64,000 bases of DNA from Actinomyces sp. oral taxon 170 str. F0386 (GTDB lineage Bacteria > Actinomycetota > Actinomycetes > Actinomycetales > Actinomycetaceae): positions 1 through 64,000 of the forward strand of contig NZ_GL882519.1 in assembly GCF_000195595.1 (NCBI RefSeq), given 5' to 3'. Position numbers and translations under genes: made by a program. This document shows positions 50,988 through 60,438 of the stretch, piece after piece (position 1 is the stretch's first letter; each line of letters begins with the position of its first letter). The notes below the pieces were generated by a model, which was given only the letters and a program-made list of their open reading frames with translations, had not been told where the DNA came from and did no database searches.

Positions 50988-53105
50988 ATGAGCGATGAGG
51001 AGACGTCACAGTTCGATGGCCCTGATGAGCAATCAGATTCGTCTGTCGTGGACTCCCGACGGCGGTTACGGCGTCAATGGATGGTCTTCAGCCTTCTCAT
51101 TGGGGCCAGCCTGGCGGCGGGGATTGCGGCCCTCGTTCTGACGCTCAGGGGGTTCGTTGGTGCCTTGCGCTCGCCGTTGCCCGTGAGTGATGAGTCGTGG
51201 TGCATCTGGGCGGTACTGATTGCGGTGGTCGTCTTGTGTGCCGGCTGGGTGATACGTCCATCTCGCCGGATGACTGCTGGTAGCTTCTGGGGTGCGGCCA
51301 TTATTCTCGCTCTCACTTCCTTCTTTGCCTATCCCCTCCTCAGGTCAGGCGTTTCCAACATCAATGAGTCAGGTGCGGCTATGCCTGACTATATTGGCCG
51401 ATTGATTACCGCATGGGTCTGTTTTGCTATTGCCGTCCTCGCCAATATTGCAGGGCGTGTATGTGGTCGTGCATCCTTGTCGGCCCCAGAGAGCCGGGGC
51501 AGTTCTTCCTCCTCTGAAGCCAACGACGACGCGGACCAGGACATCGCCATGAGTGATGACCTGGCCAGGCTGCTGTCCAGGCTCCCGTTTCCCAGGGAAT
51601 CTCGGCGCGAGGAGACTGCAGAGGGTGCTGGCTGGAGGCGTATGAACGAGTATGCGCTGCGTCTCGGGCTGGGGGTCGTTGGTGCTGCGACCGCTACGGC
51701 GCTCGCTGTCACGGCTCCGACAGTTATCAGCAAACGCATTGATCCGTTTACCCGAATCACAACCAGCGCCCTATCCAGTCATGATGGTTATCCGACTGTG
51801 GAGGAGATGGCGACGGCGGCCGGCCGGGAGCAGTCGACGGCTGCTGCCCCGCTCTGGGAGGTCCCGTTCGGTTTCGGTGAAGCGGATGTGGACCAGATTC
51901 TTGCTGGAGTGCGTGGTGCGGCTGTCATCACCAGCCGTGGTGTCTACGGCTTGGATTCCTCGACAGGTGAGGTTACATGGTCCTTTGCCGCTGCTGATCT
52001 GGAGGGGTCTTCCGATAAGAACGTCATCGGATTGCTGAGAGGTGTGGATGTCTATGCTGGGGAGTCTGCCTTCACGTCGCCCAATGGGGCATGGCTTGCC
52101 TATGCTTTCGACGTCACGCCAGAAGACAGTGCTGGTGGTATCTCGCCTCTGGAAGACCTCACGCGTATCGTGGTCCTCAATACGGACACCGGCCGCATCG
52201 CCCTTGACACTCAAGTCGCCGGATCGGCGCCGACCGTGCAGCTGACCGATTCCACGGCTGTCATCAACCGTCGGGTCTACGATATTTCCAGCGGTCGTGA
52301 GCTCTCGCCGTTGGATGATGAGAAGACTGTGATCCCGGGGCCCGGAGGTCATTCCGCGGTTCTTACTCGGGACAAGTATCAGAATCTGGAGACATCCTCC
52401 TCGGTAATTACGGAACCTCTGTCTGATCGATATTTTCGTGAAACTGGGTCCGAGCAATGGAGGTATGACGGTCAGCATGACAGCATTACGGCCAGGGTGG
52501 TTGATGGGCAAGTTATCAATGTTGGCGGTTGGGTTGTCAATGATGACTATGCAAAGGCGATTCAAAATATCGACACCGGCAGAACCGTGTCCCTCAACAA
52601 CAAAGGAGAGTCGAGTAGCTGGCGCATCGTGGGTATTGAGGCCAGCGCTCAGGCTGTGTCCACCTGGAGCGTTCAGGACTATGTTGATGGTGATGCTGGG
52701 AGCTATGGTCACCCGTTAGAGTTAAATGTCTTCGATACTCGTTCGGGAAAGGTGGCGGCCATCGATCCGGCTGGAACATACCGTACCGTCTTCAGTGGTG
52801 GTCGTGCGCCAGGGGTCTCATACTCAGGGGCGGTGGATACTGCTTTATTCTCGGCGCGCGTGGATGATGGCCTTCGCGCTGGAATCTATGACGATCTCGT
52901 CGTTGAACAGAATGATGCGGCTCGTCAGCATGATGCGGTTGCTGGTCGCAGTGGCAGCCGTCCCGAACCTCCGTGGGTCAGTATCTCGCTGCCGCAGTTC
53001 AGCTCCGAGGGCAATCCTGTAGCACTGTGCCCGGGCGGCGTCATCGTCTCCATCGAATCCACAGCTGTGGGCAAGGCGATCACTGCCAGAAAGGCTCCTC
53101 GATAG
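50988..53105 (+). CDS. membrane protein with PQQ-like beta-propeller ectodomain
   Basis: 705 residues from ATG 50988. An acidic N-terminus (DEETSQFDGPDEQSD) precedes membrane segments MVFSLLIGASLAAGIAALVL, WCIWAVLIAVVVLCAGWVI, a third and fourth up to about residue 170, a charged loop, another segment (GVVGAATATALAVTAP) and a long exterior domain. The exterior part has strands such as GVRGAAVITSRGVYGLDSSTGEVTWSF, VVLNTDTGRIAL and LNVFDTRSGKVAAIDPAG, the x-LDxxTGxxxW pattern of PQQ-like/BamB propellers. Composition and codon choice are clearly less GC-rich than neighbours, suggesting horizontal origin or a lineage-specific gene. Function unknown. Confidence 0.7.
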   Translation: MSDEETSQFDGPDEQSDSSVVDSRRRLRRQWMVFSLLIGASLAAGIAALVLTLRGFVGALRSPLPVSDESWCIWAVLIAVVVLCAGWVIRPSRRMTAGSFWGAAIILALTSFFAYPLLRSGVSNINESGAAMPDYIGRLITAWVCFAIAVLANIAGRVCGRASLSAPESRGSSSSSEANDDADQDIAMSDDLARLLSRLPFPRESRREETAEGAGWRRMNEYALRLGLGVVGAATATALAVTAPTVISKRIDPFTRITTSALSSHDGYPTVEEMATAAGREQSTAAAPLWEVPFGFGEADVDQILAGVRGAAVITSRGVYGLDSSTGEVTWSFAAADLEGSSDKNVIGLLRGVDVYAGESAFTSPNGAWLAYAFDVTPEDSAGGISPLEDLTRIVVLNTDTGRIALDTQVAGSAPTVQLTDSTAVINRRVYDISSGRELSPLDDEKTVIPGPGGHSAVLTRDKYQNLETSSSVITEPLSDRYFRETGSEQWRYDGQHDSITARVVDGQVINVGGWVVNDDYAKAIQNIDTGRTVSLNNKGESSSWRIVGIEASAQAVSTWSVQDYVDGDAGSYGHPLELNVFDTRSGKVAAIDPAGTYRTVFSGGRAPGVSYSGAVDTALFSARVDDGLRAGIYDDLVVEQNDAARQHDAVAGRSGSRPEPPWVSISLPQFSSEGNPVALCPGGVIVSIESTAVGKAITARKAPR

Positions 53106-53106
53106 C

Positions 53107-53268
53107 GACGTCTCAAGGCGGAGTGTAGGGTGGCGTCTGTTCATCGTCAGCCAGTGCTGCGACCCCGAGATCGGACGCCGATTGCGCCACTACTGGATCG
53201 AGCAGCCCATCTCCTTCCTGACTGAGGTCTTCGACGGGCTCATTCGCGTCGGCGAGTTGCGGAGATGA
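53107..53268 (+). pseudogene. 3' remnant of an unidentified gene
   Basis: Within the 358-base gap before 53464 an open plus-strand frame reads CDPEIGRRLRHYWIEQPISF then LTEVFDGLIRVGELRR, with GC-rich third positions, stopping at 53266-53268. It has no start codon of its own and is cut at the end of the propeller gene. The wording vaguely recalls the C-terminal helices of a TetR-type regulator, but this is not firm. The rest of the gap shows nothing. Confidence 0.35.
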
Positions 53269-53463
53269 CGCTGAAAGCGTGCGCGCAGGTTTCTGACGCA
53301 GCACGTGCATCAGTTCCGATTGACGCATGGTTGCCGGAAGGAGAGTGAGGTGGCGGGGCCGTGAACTGGAGATCAAGGACGTGGCGGCACGCGCGTCAGC
53401 CTGAGGCGAGCAGCTGCCGTCGGGGTGGGCCGATTTCTGGCAGTGGGAGTCGGTGACGGTGCC

Positions 53464-53886
53464 ATGAGTCGGTACTGCGCGGTGGTGCGGGTGGTTTTCG
53501 CCGTCGCCTTTCTGGGTGGGGCGCTGATCCACATCTACTTCGGGCTCTTCTCGCCGCACAGCTACGCGCCCTTCGCCGACACGGCCCTGTGGCCCTGGCT
53601 CGCGGAGCTGTGGTGGGGCTTCGTCATGGCGAACATCGGCTGGTTGAGCCCGGCGGCGGCCGCCTTCGAGGTCGCGGTCGGTCTCGGGCTGCTCGCCCGC
53701 GGGTGCGCACGAAGGATGGCAGTCCTGGCGGCGCTGGGGTTCTTCGCCTTCATCCTGGTCCTGGGCTACTCCTGGCCGGCGGATGGCTGGTGGGAGGACT
53801 TCCTCAAGAACCGCGCCGGCACCCTGGTCATGGCGGCCGCGCTGGCGCCCCTTCTGCGGGCGCCGGACCGGTCGCGCCGCGCGTAG
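53464..53886 (+). CDS. small four-helix membrane protein (DoxX-like size)
   Basis: 140 residues from ATG 53464. Four membrane segments: VVRVVFAVAFLGGALIHIYFGLF, WLAELWWGFVMANIGWLSPAAAAFEVAVGLGLLA, MAVLAALGFFAFILVLGYSW and NRAGTLVMAAALAPLLR. Helix 1 contains His-Tyr, and helix 2 ends in a Glu-containing FEVAVGLGLL reminiscent of DoxX/DUF-type proteins. No partner or motif defines its role. A GC-rich dyad (GGCCGGCCC near 53892) follows the stop and may end transcription. Confidence 0.7.
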   Translation: MSRYCAVVRVVFAVAFLGGALIHIYFGLFSPHSYAPFADTALWPWLAELWWGFVMANIGWLSPAAAAFEVAVGLGLLARGCARRMAVLAALGFFAFILVLGYSWPADGWWEDFLKNRAGTLVMAAALAPLLRAPDRSRRA

Positions 53887-53963
53887 GCGCAGGGCCGGCC
53901 CACCCAGAACGTGGGGCAGGCCGGGCCGGACCGTCGAGTCTCAGCTGCAGCGGGCCACGTTGC

Positions 53964-54233
53964 CTACTCGCTGTTCCCAGCAGGGCCGAGGTCATCGGTC
54001 GGCTCGGTGGTGCGGCTCTTGCTGCCGCCCTCCCCGCCGTCCTTGCGCGGCCGGCCCCGTCCGCGCATGGGGGCGGCCTTGACGCCGCGCCCGGCGTCGT
54101 CGAGCGCGCGGCGCAGCAGGACCTCGATCTGGGCGTTGACCGAGCGCAGGTCGTCCGCCGCCCACTTGGCGATGGCCGAGTGGACGGCGGGGTCCAGCCG
54201 GAGCAGGACCTGCTTGCGCTCTTTACCGGCCAC
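53964..54233 (-). CDS. ribbon-helix-helix protein next to SPFH gene
   Basis: 89 residues from GTG 54233. The first half, RKQVLLRLDPAVHSAIAKWAADDLRSVNAQIEVLLRRAL, is an Arc-like ribbon-helix-helix fold; the second half is basic and low complexity, with AT-hook-like RGRGRPRKD. It starts 3 bases after the SPFH stop, so the two are translated together. This SPFH plus RHH pair recurs in actinobacteria to my knowledge. It may regulate the operon or simply bind DNA. Confidence 0.8.
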   Translation of the reverse strand: MAGKERKQVLLRLDPAVHSAIAKWAADDLRSVNAQIEVLLRRALDDAGRGVKAAPMRGRGRPRKDGGEGGSKSRTTEPTDDLGPAGNSE

Positions 54234-54236
54234 GGC

Positions 54237-55208
54237 TCAAGCGTAGAGGGAGCCGGTGTTGACGACGGGCTGGGTGCGCTGGTCGGAGCAGAGCACCACC
54301 AGGAGGTTGGAGACCATCTGGGCGCGGCGCTCCTCGTCCATGGTGACGATGTCGTCCGCCTCGAGACGCTTGAGGGCCTGGTCGACCATGGTGACGGCGC
54401 CCTCGACGATCTGCTCGCGGGCCGCGATGACGGCGCCGGCCTGCTGGCGCTGGAGCATCGCCTGGGCGATCTCGGGGGCGTAGGCCAGCGAGGAGATGCG
54501 CACCTCGACGATCTCCAGGCCTGCCAGCGCCACCCGGGCCGCGACCTCGGCCGCCAGCTCGGCGGAGACGAGGTCCGTGCCTCCGCGCAGCGAGGTCTCG
54601 CCCGGGCCCGGCCCGTCGTAGGGGTGGGTGGTGGCCACGTGGCGCAGCGCGGACTCGGCCTGGGCCTTGATGAACTCCTCGTAGGCCTCGACGGCGAAGA
54701 CGGCGCGGGCGGTGTCGGCCACCTGCCACACGACGATGGCGGCGATGTTGACGGGGTTGCCGTCCAGGTCGTTGACCTTGAGCTCGTTGGTCTCGAAGTT
54801 GTGGACCTTGATGGAGACCTTCCGGCCGGCGGTCAGTGGCGGGACGAGCGCGAGGCCCGTGTGACGCACGGTGCCGATGTAGCGGCCGAGGAACTGACGG
54901 ACGCTGGTCTCTCCGGGCACCACGACGGTGAAGCTGCTGAACAGCGGAAGGGCGATGAGGAGCCCGACGCTCCCGGCGACGATGCGTAGTACGGCTCCCG
55001 GCTCGCCCGCGTCGGCGGCGACGCCGCCGACGATGAGGAGGGTGATCGATCCGGCGGTGAGCGCCAGGATGAGGAGCAGGGCGAGGAAGGCGGGGCCGGA
55101 GCCCGCGGCTCGGGCCGGCTTCTCCGTGATGTCGACGCGGCTGGAGGCGTGCTCGGGGGCGTTGATGGGTTGGTCCGAGGCGTCGGTGGAAACGGGGGAC
55201 GTGGGCAT
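54237..55208 (-). CDS. SPFH/Band 7 domain membrane protein
   Basis: 323 residues from ATG 55208, with AAGGAGGTT at ideal distance. Two N-terminal membrane segments ([22 protein letters not shown] and [18 protein letters not shown]), then the SPFH domain: [72 protein letters not shown], and the coiled-coil-prone [33 protein letters not shown]. Such proteins scaffold membrane microdomains or protease complexes. An AT-rich imperfect palindrome (AAAATGATATC/TATTTT, 55230-55246) upstream may be a regulator site. Confidence 0.9.
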   Translation of the reverse strand: MPTSPVSTDASDQPINAPEHASSRVDITEKPARAAGSGPAFLALLLILALTAGSITLLIVGGVAADAGEPGAVLRIVAGSVGLLIALPLFSSFTVVVPGETSVRQFLGRYIGTVRHTGLALVPPLTAGRKVSIKVHNFETNELKVNDLDGNPVNIAAIVVWQVADTARAVFAVEAYEEFIKAQAESALRHVATTHPYDGPGPGETSLRGGTDLVSAELAAEVAARVALAGLEIVEVRISSLAYAPEIAQAMLQRQQAGAVIAAREQIVEGAVTMVDQALKRLEADDIVTMDEERRAQMVSNLLVVLCSDQRTQPVVNTGSLYA

Positions 55209-55355
55209 GAGAACCTCCTTGAGTCAGCAAAATGATATCTATTTTTTGGAGAGGTGCAAGCGACGCCGGTGGATCGAGTGGGGTGGTGCGGGTCGGAGGA
55301 GTCGGACAGGCGGGCGGCCGGTATTGATGTCACCGCCAGGTCCTACGCTCGGGGC

Positions 55356-56708
55356 ATGGCTCGTTACGCGCCCGAACCGGACTCGCCCTCACTGTTCGAC
55401 GCCGCCGGCCCCGACGGCTCCGGCCCCGTCGACGACCCGTCCCGCCCGCTGGCCGACCGGCTGCGCCCACGAGCGCTCGACGATGTCGTCGGCCAGGACC
55501 AGCTGCTCGCCCCCGGCGCCCCGCTGGGCCGCATGGTCGCCTCCGGCCGCCTGTCCTCCATCGTCCTGTGGGGCCCGCCGGGTTGCGGCAAGACGACGGT
55601 CGCCCGACTCCTGGCCGACCGCACCGGCCTGGTCTTCGAGCAGGTCTCGGCGACCTTCTCCGGGGTGGCCGACCTGCGCAAGGTCTTCGCCGCTGCTGCT
55701 CGCCGCCGCGAGATCGGGCAGGGCACGCTCCTGTTCGTCGACGAGATCCACCGCTTCAACCGCGCCCAGCAGGACTCCTTCCTGCCCTATGTCGAGGACG
55801 GGACGGTCGTCCTGGTCGGCGCGACCACCGAGAACCCGAGCTTCGAGCTGAACGGCGCCCTCCTGTCGCGCTGCCAGGTCATGGTCCTGCGCCGCCTGGA
55901 CGAGGTCGCCCTGACCGAGCTGCTGGCGCGCGCCGAGTCCCTGACGGGCCGCAGCCTGGCCCTGACCGAGGAGGCCCGCACCGCCCTGCTGTCCATGGCC
56001 GACGGCGACGGTCGCTACCTGCTGGGCATGGTTGAGCAGGTCCTCGCCGCCCAGGGTGCGGGCGGCCCGGAGTCGCTCGACATCGAGGGGCTGCACGCCG
56101 TCGTCGCCTCCCGGGCGCCCCTGTACGACAAGTCCCGCGAGGAGCACTACAACCTCATCTCCGCCCTGCACAAGTCGATGCGCGGCTCCGATCCGGATGC
56201 CGCCCTGTACTGGTTGGCGCGCATGCTGGGCGGGGGCGAGGACCCGCTCTACGTGGCGCGCAGGCTGGTGCGATTCGCCAGCGAGGACGTCGGCATGGCC
56301 GACCCGGCCGCTCTCCAGACGACGCTGGTGGCCTGGGACGCCTACGAGCGCCTGGGCTCACCCGAGGGAGAGCTCGCCATCGCGCAGGCGGTCGTCTACC
56401 TGGCCACAGCACCCAAGTCGATCGCCGTCTACCGCGGCTACGGCCGGGCGGCGCGCCTGGCGCGCGAGACCGGTTCGCTCATGCCGCCGGCCCACATCCT
56501 CAACGCCCCCACCCGTCTCATGAAGGAGCTCGGTTACGGCGAGGGCTACGAGTACGACCCGGACACGGCCGACGGCTTCTCCGGCGCGGACTACCTGCCC
56601 GACGGCGTCGAGCGGCAGCCCCTCTACGAGCCCACGGCCAACGGCCACGAGCGCCGCATCCGTGAGCGGCTGGAGCACTGGCAGGGCCTGCGGGCGCGTA
56701 AGCGCTGA
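55356..56708 (+). CDS. rarA: replication-associated recombination protein RarA (MgsA)
   Basis: 450 residues from ATG 55356; TACGCT ends 6 bases upstream and there is no ribosome site, so probably leaderless. Sequence: PLADRLRPRALDDVVGQDQLL, Walker A WGPPGCGKTTVA, Walker B LLFVDEIHRFNRAQQDSFLPYVEDG, sensor GATTENPSFELNGALLSRC, then the tetramerisation domain LHKSMRGSDPDAALYWLARMLGGGEDPLYVARRLVRFASEDVG and a C-terminal YLPDGVERQPLYEP. RarA acts on stalled replication forks as an AAA+ clamp-loader-like ATPase. Ends in a large palindrome. Confidence 0.95.
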   Translation: MARYAPEPDSPSLFDAAGPDGSGPVDDPSRPLADRLRPRALDDVVGQDQLLAPGAPLGRMVASGRLSSIVLWGPPGCGKTTVARLLADRTGLVFEQVSATFSGVADLRKVFAAAARRREIGQGTLLFVDEIHRFNRAQQDSFLPYVEDGTVVLVGATTENPSFELNGALLSRCQVMVLRRLDEVALTELLARAESLTGRSLALTEEARTALLSMADGDGRYLLGMVEQVLAAQGAGGPESLDIEGLHAVVASRAPLYDKSREEHYNLISALHKSMRGSDPDAALYWLARMLGGGEDPLYVARRLVRFASEDVGMADPAALQTTLVAWDAYERLGSPEGELAIAQAVVYLATAPKSIAVYRGYGRAARLARETGSLMPPAHILNAPTRLMKELGYGEGYEYDPDTADGFSGADYLPDGVERQPLYEPTANGHERRIRERLEHWQGLRARKR

Positions 56709-56732
56709 CCTCTCGACGCCGAGCCCTGGCAT

Positions 56733-56799
56733 CGAGCCGGGCATTCTTCGCGTAGCCCTACAGAAATTCTGCCCGGCTACGTGAAGAATGCCCGGCTCG
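56733..56799. repeat. 67-nt near-perfect palindrome between convergent genes
   Basis: CGAGCCGGGCATTCTTC (56733-56749) pairs perfectly with GAAGAATGCCCGGCTCG (56783-56799); GCGTAGCC/GGCTACGT extends it to 25 pairs with one G-U, and CAGAA-A-TTCTG forms a small inner dyad. It can serve as bidirectional terminator for rarA and the Fe-S gene, though no T-run follows. Confidence 0.8.
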
Positions 56800-56823
56800 G
56801 CGGGGTGGGATGGAGCGGAGCGA

Positions 56824-59277
56824 CTACTCCCCGTCGCGTCGGACGGCTTCCAGCATGAGCGTGGCGACGTCGGTGACCCGCACATCCGCGCCCTCGGAGG
56901 CAACACCGTCGGAGAGCATCGTGGTGCAGAAGGGGCAGGCGGTGGCGATGACCTGCGCGCCGGTGCCGATGGCCTCGCGCGAGCGCTCCACGGCGATCCG
57001 CGTCCCGATCGTCTCCTCCATGAAGGCGCGCGCCCCGCCGCCCCCGCAGCAGAAGCCCCGGTCGTGGCTGCGCGGCATCTCCACCGTGGTTGCGCCAGTC
57101 GCCTCCAGCAGCTCGCGCGGCGGGGAGTAGACCTGGTTGTGGCGGCCCAGGTAGCAGGCGTCGTGGTAGGTGACAGTCGGGACACTCGGCGCGCTCGCCG
57201 CCTTGTCGGCTGTCTCCTGGCTCGATGACTCCGCCGGGGTCTCGGCCTTCGGCGGCAGGGGGCGCAGCCGGCCCTCGCGTACGAAGCGGTTCAGCAGCTG
57301 TGTGTAGTGAAGGACCTCGTAGCGGCCCCCGATCTGCGGGTACTCCCGTGAGATCGTGTTGAAGCAGTGCGCACAGGTCACCACGATCCTCTGGGCCCCG
57401 GCCTCGTTCAAGGTTTCCACGTTCTGCGCGGCGAGCATCTGGTAGAGGATCTCGTTGCCGGCGCGCCGGGCCGGGTCGCCGGTGCAGGTCTCGGCGTCGC
57501 CCAGGACCGCGAAGCTCACCCCCGCGGTGTGCAACAGCTCGGCCACTGCTCGCGTCGTCTTCTTGGCCCGGTCCTCGTAGGCGCCGGCGCAGCCCACCCA
57601 GAACAGGTAGTCGACGTCCGCGGCGCTCTCGACGTCGTCGCCGATGACCGGCACCTCGAAGTCCAGATTCTTGGCCCAGTCCATGCGCTTACGCGCAGGC
57701 AGGCCCCACGGGTTCCCCTTGGACTCCATCTTGCGGAACATGCCGCCGAGCTCCTTGGGGAAGGCGGACTCCATGAGCACCTGCTGGCGGCGCACGTCGA
57801 CGACGTGGTCCACGTGCTCGATGTCCACCGGGCACTGGTCCACACAGGCCCCGCAGGTGGTGCAGGCCCACAGGACGTCGGCGGGAATGACCTCCCCGGC
57901 CAGGGGTGCCGGCCGCGTGGCCACGCCCGTCTCGGTGGGGGCCGCCTTGGCCTCCAGCAGCGCGCCGAGCACGTCGCCGGTGTGGGCGGTCCCCGGCTCC
58001 AGGCCCAGGTTGGTCTCGCGCGCCAGGCCGTCGTGCATGCCCAGCGCCTTGCCGACTATCCCGCCGGAGGTGGGGCGAGAGGCCGCCATCTCCTCGGAGA
58101 CGTCGTCGGGTTTGACGCCCAGCGCACCGGCGGCCCGCAGGTAAGGAGCGGCCGCCGCGTGGTGGTCGCGCAGCGCCATGACGAACAGCTTGGGGGACAG
58201 GGGCTTGCCGGTGTTCCACGCCGGGCACAGGTCCTGGCAGCGGCCGCACTCGGTGCAGGTGGAGAAGTCCAGCAGACCCTTCCAGGTGAAGTCCTCGACG
58301 CGGCCCACACCCAGGCGCACCTCGGGTCCCTCGCCGGAGTCGGCGGCCTCCATGGCCTCCTCCAGCGTGTCCATGGTGGCCTCGGTCAGTGGCTCGTCGC
58401 CGATCATGAGCGGCTGGAGCGGACCCAGCGCCTTGGAGCCGTCCACCTCGCGGCGCGCGTAGACGTTGAGGATCGCCAGGAACCGGTGCCAGGCCACACC
58501 CATCGAGGGCTGCAGGCCCACGACGACGAACCAGCTCATCGACAGCACCACCTTGATGGTGGCGACGACGAGAATCGCGTTCCCCAGGGCGCCGGCGCTC
58601 AGGGGGCTGAGGAGCGGGCCGGTCCAGGCCGTCAGGGGGAAGTGCGTCCAGGAGGACAGGGCCTGCTGCGCCGGGTCGGGAGAGGCGGCCAGGTGGGCGT
58701 GCTCCAGCATCCGCAGGGCCAGCACGCAGGCGACCACGCCGATGATGGTGGCCTCGACGAACTTCGCCTGGGCCGACGTCGACCCGGCGAAGCGCGAGGT
58801 GCGCGGGCGTCTGCCGGCGTCGGAGTCGGGGGCGTAGGGCGGGGCGGCCCGACCGCCCCGGGTCAGGCGCCAGCGCAGGATCGTCAAACCCACGATCCCG
58901 AAGGTGGACAGCCATGCGATGAGCTCGACGACCCAGGCCCACCAGGCGGCGTGGCCGATGAGCGGCAGCGCGAAGTCGGGACCGCCCAGCACCTGCCCGT
59001 AGCCGGCCACGAGCGTGAGGAACAGCAGGGGGAAGGAGACCATGACCAGCCAGTGGGCGGCCTTGACGAAGGGGCGGCCCTTGAAGGCGGTGTGGCCCAC
59101 GAGCGCGCCCAGCGTGAGCGCCAGGCGCTTGCCGACCGGGCGAAGACGCTCCGGCGCGGCCGCGCGGCCCACGGCCATGCGGGCGGCAATAGTGCAACAT
59201 GCGCGTGCGAAAACTGCGATACCGATCGTCGTGGCGATGACGACGATGACGACACAGACAATCTGCACGGCACTCAT
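56824..59277 (-). CDS. membrane Fe-S oxidoreductase (heterodisulfide reductase/glycolate oxidase-like)
   Basis: 817 residues from ATG 59277. The N-terminal half has about six membrane segments, similar to nitrate-reductase gamma/HdrE-type cytochrome b subunits. A ferredoxin-type pair of 4Fe-4S sites follows (CTECGRCQDLCP and CTTCGACVDQCP, each with CxxCxxCxxxCP spacing). Two CCG domains (FWVGCAGAYED with HCFNTISREYP, and CYLGRHNQVY with CCGGGGARAFMEE) bind a further cluster. Substrate unknown; it should pass electrons between membrane quinones and a cytoplasmic partner. Upstream residues in the longer frame to 59496 are low quality. Confidence 0.9.
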   Translation of the reverse strand: MSAVQIVCVVIVVIATTIGIAVFARACCTIAARMAVGRAAAPERLRPVGKRLALTLGALVGHTAFKGRPFVKAAHWLVMVSFPLLFLTLVAGYGQVLGGPDFALPLIGHAAWWAWVVELIAWLSTFGIVGLTILRWRLTRGGRAAPPYAPDSDAGRRPRTSRFAGSTSAQAKFVEATIIGVVACVLALRMLEHAHLAASPDPAQQALSSWTHFPLTAWTGPLLSPLSAGALGNAILVVATIKVVLSMSWFVVVGLQPSMGVAWHRFLAILNVYARREVDGSKALGPLQPLMIGDEPLTEATMDTLEEAMEAADSGEGPEVRLGVGRVEDFTWKGLLDFSTCTECGRCQDLCPAWNTGKPLSPKLFVMALRDHHAAAAPYLRAAGALGVKPDDVSEEMAASRPTSGGIVGKALGMHDGLARETNLGLEPGTAHTGDVLGALLEAKAAPTETGVATRPAPLAGEVIPADVLWACTTCGACVDQCPVDIEHVDHVVDVRRQQVLMESAFPKELGGMFRKMESKGNPWGLPARKRMDWAKNLDFEVPVIGDDVESAADVDYLFWVGCAGAYEDRAKKTTRAVAELLHTAGVSFAVLGDAETCTGDPARRAGNEILYQMLAAQNVETLNEAGAQRIVVTCAHCFNTISREYPQIGGRYEVLHYTQLLNRFVREGRLRPLPPKAETPAESSSQETADKAASAPSVPTVTYHDACYLGRHNQVYSPPRELLEATGATTVEMPRSHDRGFCCGGGGARAFMEETIGTRIAVERSREAIGTGAQVIATACPFCTTMLSDGVASEGADVRVTDVATLMLEAVRRDGE

Positions 59278-59465
59278 CGGGGCGGGTTTCCTCAGGTTTC
59301 CGAAGGTCAGGGCGGAAGCGCTGGGGATGGGCCGACGGCGCCCCGGAGGGTCGCCTGCGCGGCACACCGTTGGCGCTCCCGTCAGCCTACCCGTGGGTCG
59401 GTGAGGAGCTGTGGTCGAAGGGCGGGTCGGGACGCCGTAGCCGGCGACGAGCCAGCCGAAAATAG

Positions 59466-59500
59466 GGGTGTGCCGACCCCGGAATGGGGTCGGCACACCC
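59466..59500 (-). terminator. rho-independent terminator of the DUF4235 gene
   Basis: GGGTGTGCCGACCCC (59466-59480) and GGGGTCGGCACACCC (59486-59500) make a perfect 15-bp stem with a 5-base loop, followed on the minus strand by CTATTTTC, 14 bases after the stop at 59515. Confidence 0.9.
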
Positions 59501-59514
59501 TCAAGGCGTGGTGG

Positions 59515-59832
59515 TCAGCTGCCGATGGCGCGCAGCGCGTAAGGGGAGTCAGGGCGGCGGGCGCTGTACCACTTGGCGGCCTGGCGCAGCCCGAGCTCGC
59601 GCACCAGGGTGATGGTGGCCCCGGAGATGACGGCGAAGGTGACGACCTCGGCCAGCTTGTAGTTGAGGAGCTGGTCCTCCTCGCGCGGGGCGCGCTTACC
59701 GGTGATCGCCCGCCAGCCGAGAGCCACGACCTTCTCGGCCACGAATCCGGAGGCGAGCGTGGCCACGGCCGCTGTCGCCTTCCACATGAAGTCGGTGGTC
59801 TGGTCGATCTGGGCGGGGTCCTGTGCGCTCAT
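59515..59832 (-). CDS. DUF4235 small membrane protein
   Basis: 105 residues. The pattern MWKATAAVATLASGFVAEKVVALGWRAITGKRAP, then LAEVVTFAVISGATITLVRELGLRQAAKWY, is that of DUF4235: two membrane helices with a basic loop between them. Function unknown. Site AAGGAGGAC precedes ATG 59832. Its strong terminator marks it as the end of its transcript. Confidence 0.85.
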   Translation of the reverse strand: MSAQDPAQIDQTTDFMWKATAAVATLASGFVAEKVVALGWRAITGKRAPREEDQLLNYKLAEVVTFAVISGATITLVRELGLRQAAKWYSARRPDSPYALRAIGS

Positions 59833-59998
59833 GAGTCCTCCTTGCGCCCCGGTCGGGCGGTGTGCGTAGGTGCCTGCGTGCTCGTGGTGGACCGACGGCG
59901 TCGGCCCGTTCCGTCCTGATCATGCCGCACCTGCGCCGACGGCGCAGCCAGTGCCCGCCCGCGTGGCGCCGACGGCCCGCCTGGACGAGGCGACGGGC

Positions 59999-60364
59999 TC
60001 ACGTCCGGGCGGGGCGGATGGCGGCGTTGATCTCGGCGGCCAGGCCGGCGGGATTGTCGACCGTGAGGTAGAGGTGCGTGAAGCGCTCGTCCTCCAGGGT
60101 GATGACCAGCGTGTTCTCGTAGCCGGAGATGTTCCAGAACTGCGCTGTTCCGTTGGCGTGGAAGGTTCCGGCGAGCTTGCCGCCCTGCCGCAGGCCGGGG
60201 CCGCGCCAACCCTTGGGCTCGTGGCGCAGGCCGGGGTCGTGGGTGGCGCCGCGCACGTGCGCGAGCGGGAACTCCAGCCGGGAGGTGAAGGACCAGATCT
60301 TGTCCAGCCCGTGCGGCTCGACGCTCAGGGAGGTATCGGTGATGGTGACGGTGTTGCGGCTCAT
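59999..60364 (-). CDS. small protein with PH-like fold, function unknown
   Basis: 121 residues from ATG 60364, with GAAAGGAAC upstream. The pattern of beta strands, LSVEPHGLDKIWSFTSRLEFPLAHVRGATHD, GTFHANGTAQFWNISGYENTLVITLEDERFTHLYLTVDNPAGLAAEINAAI, ending in one helix, is that of bacterial PH-like domains. No membrane segment or catalytic motif. It lies downstream of the TetR gene on the same strand, 74 bases away, and may share its control. Confidence 0.75.
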   Translation of the reverse strand: MSRNTVTITDTSLSVEPHGLDKIWSFTSRLEFPLAHVRGATHDPGLRHEPKGWRGPGLRQGGKLAGTFHANGTAQFWNISGYENTLVITLEDERFTHLYLTVDNPAGLAAEINAAIRPART

Positions 60365-60438
60365 GACGTCTGTTCCTTTCGTGGGCAGGTCGGTGGGGAG
60401 GTAATGCTTCTGGCTGGTGCTGGCGGGGTCGGTGCAGG

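Noticed and set aside
53113..53559. 148-codon minus-strand ORF
   Set aside because: No domain, and it overlaps both a better plus-strand tail and the start of the small membrane protein.
57367..59919. Plus-strand ORF of 850 codons opposite the Fe-S oxidoreductase
   Set aside because: Shadow of a GC-rich gene; the minus frame has intact Fe-S and membrane motifs.
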